The notes beneath the pieces were generated by a model, which saw only the letters and a program-made list of their open reading frames with translations, was not told the origin of the DNA and searched no databases. The position numbers were made by a program, and so were the translations under genes. Positions 11,150 to 23,064 of a stretch of 64,000 bases of DNA are shown here, piece after piece. The number at the start of each line of letters is the position of its first letter. The stretch's first letter is position 1. Origin of the DNA: Buxus sempervirens (lineage: Eukaryota > Streptophyta > Magnoliopsida > Buxales > Buxaceae); the NCBI GenBank assembly GCA_947561395.2, contig OX387188.1, positions 14,974,229 through 15,038,228 of the forward strand. Reading direction: 5' to 3'.

Positions 11150-11394
11150 GTATCCGGCATTTAATGCCGGATACACTTGCTCCTCTTCATATCCGGACTC
11201 CAAGGCCGGATACAAAGATTTGCTCGGCGAGATTCGCGCTGATTCTCCGACAAATTCGCGGCGGAATCAATTTTACAAATTATTATGTTTTGTATCCGGC
11301 ATTTAATGCCAAATACAAACAAGGCTTAGTGTATCCGGCCTTGGAGGCCGGATACACAGGGGATATAGTGTATCCGGCCTTCAAGGCCGGATAC
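11150..11394. repeat. Five 25-bp CCG-N11-CGG dyads, 39-bp period
   Basis: Units start at 11150, 11189, 11292, 11331 and 11370. Spacing is 39 bp within each run, with a 103 bp gap between 11189 and 11292. The best units have perfect arms of 10-12 nt, GTATCCGGC... paired with ...GCCGGATAC, around a 1-5 nt centre. The array ends 12 bp before the TATA box of the LTR. Confidence 0.92.
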
Positions 11395-11405
11395 ATTAAT
11401 TTGGT

Positions 11406-11412
11406 TATAAAA
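11406..11412 (+). promoter_or_regulatory. TATA box of element 1 LTR
   Basis: TATAAAA followed by a G-run, about 1 kb into the LTR and directly after the dyad array. The equivalent position in element M carries TATAAAG on the minus strand, and the other LTRs carry TATAAATA, so this is the likely U3/R promoter. Confidence 0.7.
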
Positions 11413-12249
11413 GGGGGAAGCAGCCCCCTTTCCAATGGTTGGTCTACTTTGGGCTTTTTCCAAACATCCTTCTTCATTCGTACCCTTCCTCCCAGCACCC
11501 CATTTGGCTCCACCACCTTCCCACACCACCCCAAGCTACTCCCACCCTTCTTCTACCTTCTTCCTCTTCACCCACACTCAAACAAGGAGGAGAGCAAGGG
11601 CTGCTGCTGCAAAGGCAGAACCTCCAGCTGCTGTCCCAGCCACAAGGAGGTGTTTCCACTTTTCCCAGGGGTGTAAAAACCACCAGGTAAGGGTCCTCAA
11701 CACTTTGCATTCCATATATATCAAAATCAGATTTTTTTTTTGATTGGTTTTTCTCCTCTCTTATCCCCTTTGCATGAGTTCCTTTATGTGGTGGCTTGAG
11801 CATGTGTTTTGCTGTGTTGTCATGGCATAAAAACCACCGCAAATAAGAAGTCTATGTAGGTCTTTTAGGAAGCATGAGAGTTTTTTTTTATACCTTTCTT
11901 AGTAGCTTGTAGCTGTTGTTTTGGGCTTTATTTCCAGCAACTATTAGAGGAGCTTGTCCCTCTCCAATTCCATCTCATGTACCCCAATGTAAGCCCCCAT
12001 TTCCCTTCTTGTTTTCTTTTCTTTTTCCTTACTTCTCCTTGTGACTTTGCTGTGTGTTTTGCTTTGTTTTCTGCTTTCTTATTTTTATTGTTCTCTTGTC
12101 TTTCTCTTGACTTACTGCCATGTGATATCTTTCATTCCTTGTTTGGTTGCTGTTAGAGATACAAAGCATCCTGTCCCCCCCATGAACCTTGTTGTTTGTG
12201 GGTATTGATGTATGCTCCCTTTGCCTTTCTCACTAGTTGATATGGCTCA

Positions 12250-13480
12250 CCTGAGCTGCTGCTGGGAGCAGCAGCAGCACCCTCATCTTGGGTATACCAC
12301 CTCCACGCATGATAGGCATGATAAATCCCCATGCACAGCTGCTGTTTTTTTTTACTAGAGCCAAGAATGCTGCCATTTTTTATGCCTTCCCTACTCTTGT
12401 TAATTTGCTGTTTTTTAAGTGTCAAAGCATGCACCCTTTCCCCCTTAACTTGCTGTTTAATGGTGTTACCCCACCTCCTATGAGCATGATGTTCTTTCCC
12501 TGCTCACCTTTGCTGATTGGGTTCCCCAAAACCCAAGCAAGTTGCTGCTGGGGACAGCAGTAAACCCCCACTGTTTGCTGCTGTCCCAGCAGGTTGGAAG
12601 GCCTAAGCATCCCCCCCAAGCCTAGCCTCTTAACCCACTGTCATGCTCCCTAACCTTTTTTCCATTAACCCAAGCAAGTTTCTGCTGGGGACAGCAGTAA
12701 ACCCCCACTGTTTGCTGCTGTCCCAGCAGCTTTGAAAACCCAAAACCACCCCCCAAACTTGAGGTGCTGCAACACCTACCAGCGAGCCTTCAGCTCCATG
12801 AAAATATGCTCCCCTTGCCCCTTGTATTGTCATGACTTATATACGCACCAACAGCACCTTCTGCCCTTGGCAGTACACCAAACCCCACTCAAAACTTGTT
12901 GTCTAAGTTGCTGTCCCTGTACCCACAACAAGCTTTCCTTTTGATTTCTTGAGAATGTAGGTATGATGCATCTTCGTATTGAATTATTTTGATAAGTGTT
13001 CCCACCATACGCTGTTTTGGTTCATGAGTGTGCACACCTGAGTTGCTACTGGGAGCAGCAGTAGCACCTCCGTCCTCGCCATGTTACCTCCATGCATGCG
13101 TGTAGAACTCACTTGGTGGTTTGTTTGGTCTAGACACATGTTTTGTTTGGTTATTTGCCGTTTTTACATATATATGCAAGCATGCTCCTTTCCATGCAAC
13201 TTGCCGTGTTCATGTGAAATGCCATGCTCCCAACCCCCTAATCTGCTGCCATGGCTTAAGTAAGCTGCTGCCGGAGGTGGTGGCAGCACCTCTCATCCTT
13301 GGTGGCACACCAAGCATGTCCTAAACTTAATATACTGGTTGATGTCCCCCTTGTTTATAGTGGGTTTTGTTTACTTCCCATGAGCATGCAACAGGCCCCC
13401 TTTTAATTGTCCTTTTTTATAACACCTTGATGAGTATGCAAGACACTTTTGGGGCTGCTGTTGGCAGCAGCAGCAGCCCC
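12250..13480 (+). repeat. CTGCTG/CAGCAG hairpin-forming repeats in the LTR
   Basis: Inverted CTGCTG...CAGCAG blocks recur near 12255, 12543, 12577, 12680, 12713, 13040, 13265 and 13454. A 60 bp block at 12531-12590 is repeated with 137 bp spacing. Most blocks are followed by CACC and a short pyrimidine run. They lie downstream of the TATA box, so they would be in the transcript. Confidence 0.7.
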
Positions 13481-13760
13481 CATTATTCCAGGTTTTGATG
13501 GCCATAACCCCCCTTGGTGGCATGTTTTTCTGTCCATGGCTTTAACAGCAACCCCCATGCCCTCTTCTCACCTCTCATTTGTGGAGAAACCCAAGGCAAA
13601 CCAAGTGGGGGGCCTCTCCCCTAAACCTAAACCAATGTGGGCCCTCCTAGGGGCCCACATGACTTGTAGGAGGCCCTAGGAGGCCCAAAAGAGCCATCCC
13701 AAGGCCAAGGTCCCAAAAAGAGGCCAATTTAAGGTGATCCGGCCACATTAAGGCCAATGT

Positions 13761-13824
13761 GTAGCCGGCCATAATGGCCGGCTACATTAAGGCCAATGTG
13801 TAGCCGGCCATAATGGCCGGCTAC
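13761..13824. repeat. Second dyad pair of element 1 LTR, 39-bp period
   Basis: Two identical 25-bp dyads start at 13761 and 13800, with arms GTAGCCGGCCAT and ATGGCCGGCTAC around one base. They keep the CCG-N11-CGG skeleton, but T to G in the left arm is matched by A to C in the right arm relative to the 11150-11394 units. Confidence 0.92.
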
Positions 13825-14840
13825 ATCCCAAAAATGCCACTATGGGCTTTTTCATTGTTTGTGATGTTTTCCTTTGGTAGTTTACACCCAAACTATTAAA
13901 CCAATAGGGTTTCCGGGTGACTACCGGTCCGATTTGGAACAATTAGTGGGCATTCCAACGGGGCCCACCAAGTCCAATAAACTTCTTATGCATGCAATTA
14001 AGCAACTTAAAGTAATTAACTGAACCAAGTGGGCCAAGCCTAATGTGGCCCACCCCAAACTGGATGTGTGGAATGATATGTTTGAATTGCATGGTTTGGC
14101 CGAGACCTAGGGCTAGGGCCTATCGGGCCCGCCAAAGCCTATTAACCTAGCCAAGGAAGGGTGCAAACCCTAAGCCTCAAGGAATTGGGCTTTTTAAGCC
14201 CAAATTTGGACTACGGGCCCCAAGCCCAATGTCCAACTCACTTTGGCAAATTTAAACAAGATAAATCTAAAAATATTTTGGCAACTATCTTGGGGGCCCA
14301 CCCGAGGGCCCACAAACCAATGCAGTCCCACCTTTTGCATGGAAATCACTTAAAACTTCAAATTGAACCTCAAGTTAAAAATTAATTCACTAAACCAAAG
14401 CCCACAGGGCCTCCTAGGCTTAGACAAAGGCCCGCATTGGCACATGGGCTTACCCAAGCCCACCAAGGGCCCAGTGGGCCTTCCAACGAGGCCCACCCAG
14501 CCAGACTCAGATAACCTAAAGCAAATAAGATAAAATCCAAGGGACCCACACCACTCAGGTGGTCCCGACAGACTTAAACAAATTGCATATCGGATTAGGA
14601 ATCGGGTGAAAACCAAAGCAAGCTGACTCAAACCAGGGAACCCACGGGACCCGTCATCCGACGAGGCGGACTGGGGTATCTATGGACTTCCCCAGACCAC
14701 AACCGAGAACCAAACTTAGAATCTCAAGCCGCAGACCGAAAGCCCTAAATAGACAAGATTAGGCACCCAGGTGTCCGCCTGCACCCCATCAGGCGGTGGC
14801 AACTCCGAATTACCCGTGCCGTGTTTCCCACGCGCGCACA

Positions 14841-17143
14841 GCAGTCCTCTCTTACTGTGAAGGCCGAGTTATGAACGGTGCCCTAAATGTGTAATACCCG
14901 AACTGTACCTGTTTATCAAAAATTTTGATTAGTCCCTGCTCTAATTATGAAGGGGGTGTTCTGTGTGACGAGATCATTACACCATGAGTGGTGCTCTTGT
15001 GCCATGATTGGAAAAACAAATACAACGCGGTCCATGCATGAAAATCACGACCTAACCAAACAACACTGCAAAGAGAGTGTGACAGTGCCCTGGTTGACCA
15101 AAAAGCTCCTAAGACTTGTGAAATTTAAAGCCTTGTCACATGGTCTTTCAGAGATCTGAAACTCTAGAGGCCATGCCGTATTTGACGATTTTCAAAATTG
15201 TGCAACGTGTGCTTTATGAGTAGAAATCCTTGAAAATCACGTTGCGAGGACTAAACCACAAAATCCATGCCTTGATCGGCAGCGATTGTAAAATCCTTTG
15301 AAGTGATGCAACGGTGAGTGAATCACAACAATCAGAAAACACGTCCTGGACAACCCGCATCGTGCCATGAACGGCATGAGGAATGTCTGCCACAAGATGG
15401 GCGATTTGATTTACGTCTATATGGATAGCTCAATATAACCATAAATGACGGCTTATTGTGCATCGCGAGCGACGATGCTGATGTCATGAAAGACAATTCA
15501 TTGTAGGCCCGGAGGCCATTTTATTGTGTGCTTTGAAAAAGCAACATTGATGTGCGCCTCGAAAGGTGGCTTGATGTACGCCCGAAGGCGGTTGGATGTA
15601 CGCCCGGAGGCGATTTGATTTTGGAAATTCTTTTGTGCATCTTTGAAAGCGGTTTGGCCGAAAGCACTTGTGTCAATGATCTCAATGTGCGTGCACTCAG
15701 TATATAGACAGGCATTTACATAAGTAAAGTGGACTCAAATATTATTACTGCCCAAAAAATTTATGTTAGCAAATAATCATAAAAAACACCCAAAAGTGTG
15801 TGCACAGTCCTAAAAAAGGTTGGTGCCTATCAAGGCACGACTCCTAGACATACTTGTGAAGAGGATCACGTTCAAGTCCTGATCAGTCTTCCGTCTTTCA
15901 TCTGCTTTCGTCTGCTTTCGATGTCAGATCATAGGAAAAATCACAACTTGCTAGCGAGGGCGAAATTTTACAGGATATTTACAAAACCGCAAAGAATTCA
16001 TCCTTAAGGCTATTGGGAGCCAAAAGGACGGATACAAACTGCTTTCAAAGCGGGTAGGTTGAAAATTCCTAGATCTAGGGTTTAGTGCCCATGTTCTGAT
16101 CTGGCCTGCTTTCATCTGTTTGTCTGATCTGGCCGGCTTTCATCTGCTCTAAAAGACCAATCTAGACTTAAAGTGCTCCCAGCGGACTCTAATGGGGCAA
16201 GACCCATAGCATACAGGACTCAATGCATGGATCTGGGGTGGTTCCCCTGATCGAAGTTAGGTTGGCTTCCCAAATTAGGGCTGAGGTAGCCCAGAATCTA
16301 GGGTTTACTCAATTTGATGCAAGAAACGGGGGTTGCTGCCCCTAATGGACTCTGGATTTTATTCCGATTTTACTCCTCTTATATTCATCATTCACAACAT
16401 ACTCACCCTCGCATGCTCAACACGTGGTTTATTCAGAAACATTAGGTGGGGAAGGATATCCAGCCCGAGACATAAGCCTACAAGGGTCTGGACCAGTACT
16501 AGATCCTCGCGTGCCACGGCAAGAAACCTGTGGTGCTAATGGACTCCAGAAAACTGGGGGGATGGTTTTACCCTGCTTTCCCCGGCAAGCCACGGGAGCA
16601 TAGGTGCTAATACCATCCCAAGAGTCAGTTCATAGGAATTTAGAAGGGTAGGCTGCTAGAGAGATCTAGGTTTTGGAAAAGAAGAGCAATATCCGCATTC
16701 ACTCAATCGTTCAGGGTCGAATCATTCACGCATCCTCCCTCATGCGTGTCACCCCATGCAACTTATCACAAAATTGAAAATTAAATCCATCCACGGTGTG
16801 GTGGTGTGCCCTTGTGTGCAGTTGGGCTGAGTGCTGTGTCTAATTGGGTGAGATTTGATTGGATTTTGTTGATAAAGGAATTTTTACCATCTCGTGTAGT
16901 AAGGTGTAGAATTGGCACGCAATACGAGGTTCTGGGAGAGTCCCCAGGTAAGTGGAGGGTCACATGGAACCACTTAAATTCCACTTGCCTTAGGCAATTA
17001 TCTCGTCCTTGTGACAGGACTCCCTAGAATACGTAATTACGTGTATTCCACGTCTTACTAAGCGAGGTAGTAAAAAACCCTAAAATCGACTAAATCCCTC
17101 TTAGGTTGACTCATTCTAACCAAGGGTCCTATTGGGCTGAGAA
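14841..17143 (-). mobile_element. Element M: 5' leader of a minus-strand Tat element, truncated
   Basis: This lies immediately 3' (minus sense) of the PBS and LTR of element M and ends where element 1 starts, so it is inferred to be M's leader split by element 1. No coding region was found. It holds a cluster of tetraloop hairpins (15506-15612) and scattered direct repeats such as TCTGATCTGGCC (16090-16140). The rest of M, if present, should lie left of element 1 outside the window. Confidence 0.7.
15506..15612 (-). repeat. GC-rich tetraloop hairpins in the M leader
   Basis: Read on the minus strand (the sense of M), the units are GGCC-TCCG-GGCC, CGCC-TTCG-GGCG and CGCC-TCCG-GGCG, plus one imperfect unit. 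In RNA these are C(UNCG)G tetraloops on 4 bp or longer GC stems. They sit about 22-24 bp apart within 15554-15612, followed in each case by a GTACATC-like spacer. Confidence 0.75.
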
Positions 17144-17162
17144 GTCCCCAGTGGAGTCGCCA
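17144..17162 (-). other. Primer binding site of element M
   Basis: On the minus strand this reads TGGCGACTCCACTGGGGAC, starting with the TGG that pairs with a tRNA CCA end, three bases after the LTR end. It is of the type reported for Ogre/Tat elements; I believe the primer is tRNA-Arg, but the tRNA was not checked. Confidence 0.8.
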
Positions 17163-18762
17163 GGCTGTGTGCATGGGAAATCGCACGGCGGGGCGCACGG
17201 ATTCTCGTGCGTGTCTCCGGGAGGGTAAAACGGTAATTTGGAGTTGCCACCGCCTGATGGGGTGCAGGCGGACACCTGGGTGCCTAATCTTGTCTATTGG
17301 GCTTTTGGTCTGCGGCTTGAGATTCTAAGTCGGTTCTCGGTTGCGGTCTGGGGAAGTCCGTAGACACCCCAGTCCACCCCGTCGGATGACGGGTCCCGTG
17401 GGTTCCTCCTGGTTTGAGTCAACTCGCTGATTTCTCACCCTTCACCCGATTCCTATTCCGGCATGCAATTTGGTTAAGTCTGGTGGGACCACCTGAGTGG
17501 TGTGGGTCCCTTCAATTGCTTTTATCTTGCTTAATTTAAGTAATCTGAGTCTGAGTGGGCGGGCCCCGTTGGAAGACCCACGGTGTCCTTGGTGGGCTTG
17601 TTTAAGCCCACATGCCTCTGGTGAGCCTCCATCTAAGCCTGGGAGGCCCTTTGGGCTTAGGTGAAGTGAGTTTGTTTTACATTAAGGTGCCATTTAAAGA
17701 TTTAAGTGTTATTCATGCAAAAGTGGGTTGGCATTGGTTTGCGGGCCCCTAGGTGGGCCTCGCAGTGGTGACCAAGTATTTTAACTTATCTCGCTTAGAT
17801 TTGCCAAAATGGACTGGACATTGAGCTTGGGGCCCGTGGTCCGAATTTGGGCTTGAAAGCCCAAGTTCTGTGAAGCTAGGGTTTTGAACCCTTGCCTGGT
17901 CGGTTAGTGAGCTTTGGTGGGCCCGGTAGGCCCTTGCCCTTGGTCTCGGCCAAACCATGCCTAAATCTAGACCAACATGCTTCAAAATTGGGCTTGGGTG
18001 GGCCTCTAATGGTGTGGCCCACTCATTCAGCTTTATTATCTTTATTTGGCAAAAGTGAGCTTGTCGGGCTTGTGGGCCCCGTTGGAAGACCCACGGTATC
18101 CTTGGTGGGCTTGGTTAAGCCCATATGCCTTTGGTGGGCCTCCACCTAAGCTTGGGAAGCCCTTTGGGCTTAGGTTAAATGAATTGATTTTATTTAAGTT
18201 GTTTAAATTGGGGATTTAAATGATTTTCATGCAAAGGTGGGCCGGTATTGGTTTGCGGGCCCCTAGGTGGGCCCCCACAAAGGTTGCCAAATATTTTAAT
18301 TTTTCTTGTTTAGATTTGCCATAATGGGCTAGTTATTGGGCTTGGGGCCTGTAGTCCAGACTCGGGCTAGAAAGCCTAAGGTTTCCGGGGTTAGGGTTTG
18401 AACCCTTTCCTTGTTCGGCTGTGGGCTTGGCAGGCCCGGTAGGCCCTTGTCCTTCGTCTCGGCCAAACCATGCTAATTATCGTATCATGCTACAAAAGGG
18501 CTTTTGGGTGGGCCGCATTGGGTTTGGCCCACCGAGCTTATTTAATTAATTTGCTTATTCACTAAATTACATGCACAAGAGTTCATTGGGCTTGGTGGGC
18601 CCCGTTGGAAGGCCCACTGTGTATCCTGTTGGACCGGTGGTCCATGTCTCATGTTGGGTTTCTGGGTGACTCGGAAACCCTATTGGTTCACTTGGTTTGC
18701 TTGGAAATATCATTTAAATGCAGCAAAAATCAAGGAGTACCCAAAAATGGCATTTCTGCCAT

Positions 18763-18904
18763 GTATCCGACCTTCCGGGCCGGATACACACAAGTTCTAA
18801 GGTAACAAATCGTGAAGGTCGGCTACGCACACAAGATAGTGTATCCGACCTTCAAGGCCGGTTACACAGCAGTCTCAGCTGATCCGACTTGAGTTGTCGG
18901 ATCA
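18763..18904. repeat. Four 25-bp dyads at exact 39-bp period in M LTR
   Basis: Units start at 18763, 18802, 18841 and 18880. The first and third read GTATCCGACC...GGCCGG(A/T)TAC. The second is eroded but keeps the register (GTAACA...GTCGGCTAC). The fourth has changed ends (GATCCGAC/GTCGGATC). The exact 39-bp register is kept even where the sequence has decayed. Confidence 0.88.
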
Positions 18905-20682
18905 GTCTGAAACTGCTCCTTTTGGAGTTTTGCAAGTGGGATGACTCTTATGGGCTTCTCAATGGGTTACTAGGGCTGTGTGGGACCTTGCAAAGGCCCA
19001 CCAGGGTGCTGGAGTTGTGGAGTCTCCAGCTCTTGGTCTCTTTTGGGTGGTTTCTACAGCAAGTAAAGGAGGGGGGAGGCATGGGAAGTTGCCTCCTCCA
19101 TTTTGGATCATATATGCCAATAAATAGGGACCAAGGTGTCCATGTTTGGTCTCTTAGATTCCACCAACAGCAAGCATAATTGATGATGCAACCCAAACTC
19201 AAGAGATACCTAAAGCATGCTCCATGACATGAAATGTGCATGCATGTTTCCATGTGCATCTTGCACGGGGCAGCAAACATTTGGGCTCAAGTTTATGCAA
19301 AGTGGAGAGGGTGGCATGGACGGGAATTGACCTAGCATGCTACTATGGGGTAGAAAAGTTTGCACTTGGTGTGTGCAAATGTGCAAGCATGTAGTACAAT
19401 GGTGTTAGAAGTGAGTAATCAGCATGTTATGGAAACACAAAACAGCAACTAACTCTCATGAGAAAATCATCTAACACAAGGGCCTAAGGCCTGCCTCAAC
19501 CCTAGGTAATGTACACTCATGCTTCCACATACACCTTGGGGGAACAGCAACTCATTCATGCACTCCAAAACCAACAAGACTCAAGTGAAAAGCCACTCGG
19601 TTTGTTTCTAAAACAAGGGAGCTTAGGCATGCATTCACGACAACCAAGCAACAAATATTTCATGTAAGCACCACTCAAAAGTGACTAAAGGGACCTGCTG
19701 TTGGGAGGGGGCAGCAACTTTAAAGGAGGATGAGGATCATGCATTGGGTGAAAGGAGCATGCCGAAATCACAGCCATGAGCAGTAATGGGCAAACAGAAA
19801 ATAACCGGCACAAAATGAGGAAACAACCTAACATACACAGAAGATGTGAGATTAACACTAACATTAGCATGTATCCTCACATGGTGGCATCTTCAAGCAA
19901 AAGTAATAGGAGGTGGTTGTGTTCCCACCTCCCACAAGTGGGTGCTGCCAAAAACCATTGAAGCCACATGTATGCATGAAATAAAATCAGCAAAAAGGCC
20001 ATACACTTGCGAGAAGAACATAAGGAGAACCATGACCTAGCATGTATTCCCTACAAATCTTAGCAAAATCTGAACCTAATCTCATGCTTAAAACAGCACC
20101 TTGGGGACACTTTATACTTCAAAAGAAACAACAAAAACTTCCTTTTGCATATTGTGCACTCTTCCCTTACCATGGAAGATGAACCACCCTTGTAGGATCA
20201 CGAAAGAGAGGGGAGGAGAAGAAAAAAATGGCAAGGATCATGCATAGGAAAAAGAAATGCACCACATGTAACATGCAACATGCTCCAAATGAATCACTTT
20301 CTACATATGTATAACATACTACACCAAGGGTGCTCACCTTGCGGTTAGAACTTTGTTTGAAATGTGCTAGGCTTGCTTTGAAGCCAAAATAGTGGCTGGA
20401 CAGCACCTTGCACCTTCTTCTCCAAGCACCAAGTTCCACTAAGCTCCTTCCTTAAGTCTCAAAGTGAAGAAGGGAGAGAATGGGGAAGGTTTTAGAGTGG
20501 TTTTGAAGGGTTTTAGGGGGCTGGTGGTGGGTTAGAAGGGCAAGAGAAGGGTTGGACGAATGGGGGTTTTTCTTGAGAGGAGGTAAGTGGGAGAGATGGG
20601 AGAGAATGGGTTGGAAGAGATGAGTTGGGAGAGATGGGAGCAACAAAATGAGCTCCTCCATACGTATGGTGTGGAATGGGGG

Positions 20683-20689
20683 CTTTATA
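20683..20689 (-). promoter_or_regulatory. TATA box of element M LTR
   Basis: TATAAAG on the minus strand, about 1.03 kb from the LTR start, followed by CCCCC as in the element 1 LTR. Confidence 0.55.
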
Positions 20690-20699
20690 ATGGGGGTAA

Positions 20700-20995
20700 T
20701 GCATGTGATATGCATGCATGCATGGGGGGAGAGAGAGAGAGAGAGAGAGATGAGATGCTTGCATGGTGCATGCATGAAGGATGGATGCTCATGGGGGAGA
20801 GAGAGAGAGAGAGATAGATATGCATGCATGGATGATGCATGATGCATGGGGGGCATGCATAGGGAACATTAATCATTAGAGGGAGAGAGAGAAAAAGTAT
20901 GCATGATGCATGCATGTATGATGGTGATGATGCCCATGTGGGAGAGAGAGGGAGAGAGAGATGTATGAGGGGTGGCATGCATGGGTGATGCCCAT
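20700..20995. repeat. Compound (GA)n and (TGCA)n microsatellite block
   Basis: Four tracts of GAGAGA of 10-24 bp alternate with self-complementary TGCATGCATG runs, forming a diverged repeat of roughly 80-110 bp. It occupies the place just upstream of the TATA box that carries CCG-N11-CGG dyads in the element 1 LTR. Confidence 0.85.
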
Positions 20996-21029
20996 GCATG
21001 CCCATAGGGGACATCAATCATGATCAAAT

Positions 21030-21300
21030 CCTGGTATTTGTGGATTGGTCCCTGGAACTTTGGATTTTTACAAATTTAGTCCCTGATACCTTTGGACATT
21101 TACAGATTTAGTCCTTGATACTTTTTATATTTACATATTTAGTCCCTGATACTTTTGGATATTTACAGATTGGTCCCTGGGATATTTGCTCAAGTTTTTA
21201 TACTTATGGATCTAGTCCCTGATATCCTTGGATATCTGCAGCTTTACCCTTGAGATATTTTTCATTGATTTGGGTAATTACAGATTTAATCCCTGAGACC
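21030..21300. repeat. Diverged ~30-bp tandem repeat in M LTR U3
   Basis: About eight diverged copies built around TTTAGTCCCTGATAC and ATTTACAGAT. The element 1 LTR has a shorter related set on the other strand at 10995-11130 (GGGACTAAATTGTAAATA). It lies upstream of the TATA box in M. Confidence 0.75.
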
Positions 21301-21714
21301 TTTTTGCTTTGCTGCTTGCCACGTGTGCAGCTTTTCGACACGCTGCCCTAGAACTTCAACTGCTTACATCTCCTTCATCCGAACTCCGATTTGAGCAAAC
21401 TCAATTGCGTTAGACTCGTATCGGAGCCCTCTATCCAATGACATAGGGCTAAGCACTTGGCACGGGGTTCGAGGAAAAGTCAACTTTCGGCTCTCCTTTA
21501 AGTTTGACCGGCCCGCAGAACCTTCATTCGGACTCCGATTCCAGCAAACTCAGTTGCGTTGGACTCGTGTTAGGATTCTATATCCATTGAGATAAAGGAA
21601 GGTGGCCAATTATCACTGGATCAAAAAGTCAAATTTTCACCCTTTATGGTTTGACTTTTCAGCCGGGTTTTGCATTTCCGGCTTTTCCGGGAGTGCAAAA
21701 ATGAGGTGCTTACA

Positions 21715-23064
21715 GTATGCTTTGGATATGCTTAGGAAGGCTTAGTTAGTCTTGCCATACTAGGTTGCCATGTTTCCATGATAAGCATGTTTTGATTAGG
21801 ACTTTAATGTCCTGAATATGTGATTTGAATTTTTGAGAGATGTTTTGAACATGTCAAGCATGCTCACCATAATTGAATGCTATTTTTGTATAACTTGATA
21901 ACATGCTTACATGTTTGATGATTGTGTGAATGCATGTTTAGATGGAGCATGCTAGGTGTTTTTTTATTAATTGGATGTTCTCATGTTTATTTATCTCAAA
22001 TGATATCTATATCATGCCTTGGTGATTTTGGTTGTGCTTGCATGGCTACGAAAAAAGAGCGGCAAGGGTGGGACGTTGTGATGAATGTGACCCACTTTTT
22101 CAAATGCACTTGTGCACCTTTTCTATTTTTTACACAACCTACCTATCACCTATAGGAAGTTGAACAAGAGTGTGTGTAGCTTGGTGCACCGAGGTCATTA
22201 CTTCAGAAAGCGAAATTGAAAACATTCACCTTAGAAGCTTTGAGCCAATGATGTGATGACATGGTGGATCTAGAATTTTGGTCATACACTAGGCTTGAGC
22301 TCTAAGTTGCCAATAAGCCAAATCTCAAAACCCCTACGCTTGAAGGTGTAGAAACACATTTTTGGCCAAAGTAAACCAAATGCGATGGGAAAAGGGTTTG
22401 TAATGAGGGAAGGCCGTCTTGCATGGCTCAGGTGACCCAAGGTATGATATAGACACCATCTTGGAGGTAAACATGAGGTAACACGGTATTTTCAGTTTAT
22501 CCCTTTTAATGGCCTCCATACTTTGAAAAATTAAGCCCATGGTGTCCATTTTGTGGGGGCTTTGTCTTCCCCAAAGAGTTGTTGTATCCTAGGATTGGTG
22601 TAGCCCATAGGAAGAGTTTTAACTCTTCTTAGGTGTCATTCTACCCAAATGCCCATAGGAGGCAACCCAAAGTCCAAAATCCATGCATTGGGTGTCCATT
22701 TTGGTGGGAGCCTAGGCCCTCCTTCGTTTAAATATTATTAATCCTCTTTTTTGCAGGAAAGTTGTATGGGAATGAAACCCAGGAGCTGCTGGTACAGAAG
22801 GCATTCTCTAATTTTAGTTTAGGAATTTTCTCCTCTTTTCAAGCCCAAGAAGGCAAAATTGTATTTTGTTTCATGCCTTCGAAGGCAAATTTGTATTTTA
22901 TTTCACTTCCTTTATTGTAAGGAGTCCTTTTGTATATATTTGTAGTACCCTTGTTTAATCTCATAAGGTTCATGAAATACATGTGTTATTATAAGCAATT
23001 GATGTGTCAAATGCCCAATTTGGGGCAGTCCAGAAGCCACCCAATGGTGAACAGTGAGTTTGGG
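21715..23064 (+). other. Leader of element 2, part 1
   Basis: Non-coding. Colinear with 60.5-61.5 kb of element 3: shared landmarks include AGTGGCAAGG/GAGCGGCAAGG with GGGACGTTGTG, GAAGTTGAAC, GTGTGTAGCTTGG, GGTGTCCAT and AGGAGGCAACC. Bounded left by the element M LTR and right by the solo LTR at 23070. Confidence 0.75.

Larger units (their letters stand above)
1..14840 (+). mobile_element. Element 1: Tat-lineage Ty3/gypsy LTR retrotransposon, 5' end outside window
   Basis: Order of parts on the plus strand: gag, linker, aspartic protease with G-patch, RT, RNase H, archaeal-type second RNase H, integrase, 2.2 kb non-coding tail, polypurine tract, 3' LTR. The second RNase H and the G-patch segment are typical of the plant Tat clade (Ogre, Retand, Grande and relatives). 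The 5' LTR and leader lie left of the window. The right LTR end at 14840 abuts the leader of a minus-strand relative (element M), so I infer that element 1 inserted into M. The expected right target duplication would be GCAGT at 14841-14845; the left copy is not visible. Several stops and frameshifts make it non-autonomous. Confidence 0.9.
10423..14840 (+). repeat. 3' LTR of element 1 (4.4 kb)
   Basis: The LTR opens with TGTAAGCACC and closes with CGCGCGCACA. It matches, in inverted orientation, the element M LTR at 17166-21714; the terminal 180 bp that I compared by eye are about 90% or more identical. Parts in order: three diverged copies of a promoter-proximal module (10545-10900, each with a variant of GAGTTTGCAGGAATCGG); GGGACTAAATTGTAAATA-type repeats (10995-11130); CCG-N11-CGG dyads (11150-11394); a TATA box (11406-11412); pyrimidine-rich sequence; CTGCTG/CAGCAG hairpins (12250-13480); a second dyad pair (13761-13824); and a GGCCCA-rich 3' part. 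Short open frames inside are not supported as genes. Confidence 0.88.
17166..21714 (-). repeat. 5' LTR of element M (4.5 kb, inverted)
   Basis: On the minus strand it opens with TGTAAGCACCTC at 21714 and ends with CATGCACACA at 17166. It is flanked by a PBS, so it is a 5' LTR and not a solo LTR. It is a close inverted relative of the element 1 LTR. The region upstream of its TATA (minus strand, 20683-20689) holds GA and TGCATG microsatellites where element 1 has dyads. A dyad cluster remains at 18763-18904. Flank GTATG at 21715-21719 should be one copy of its target duplication. Confidence 0.85.

Noticed and set aside
11164..11743. Open frames across the element 1 LTR promoter
   Set aside because: They read through dyads and the TATA box and have no recognisable protein similarity.
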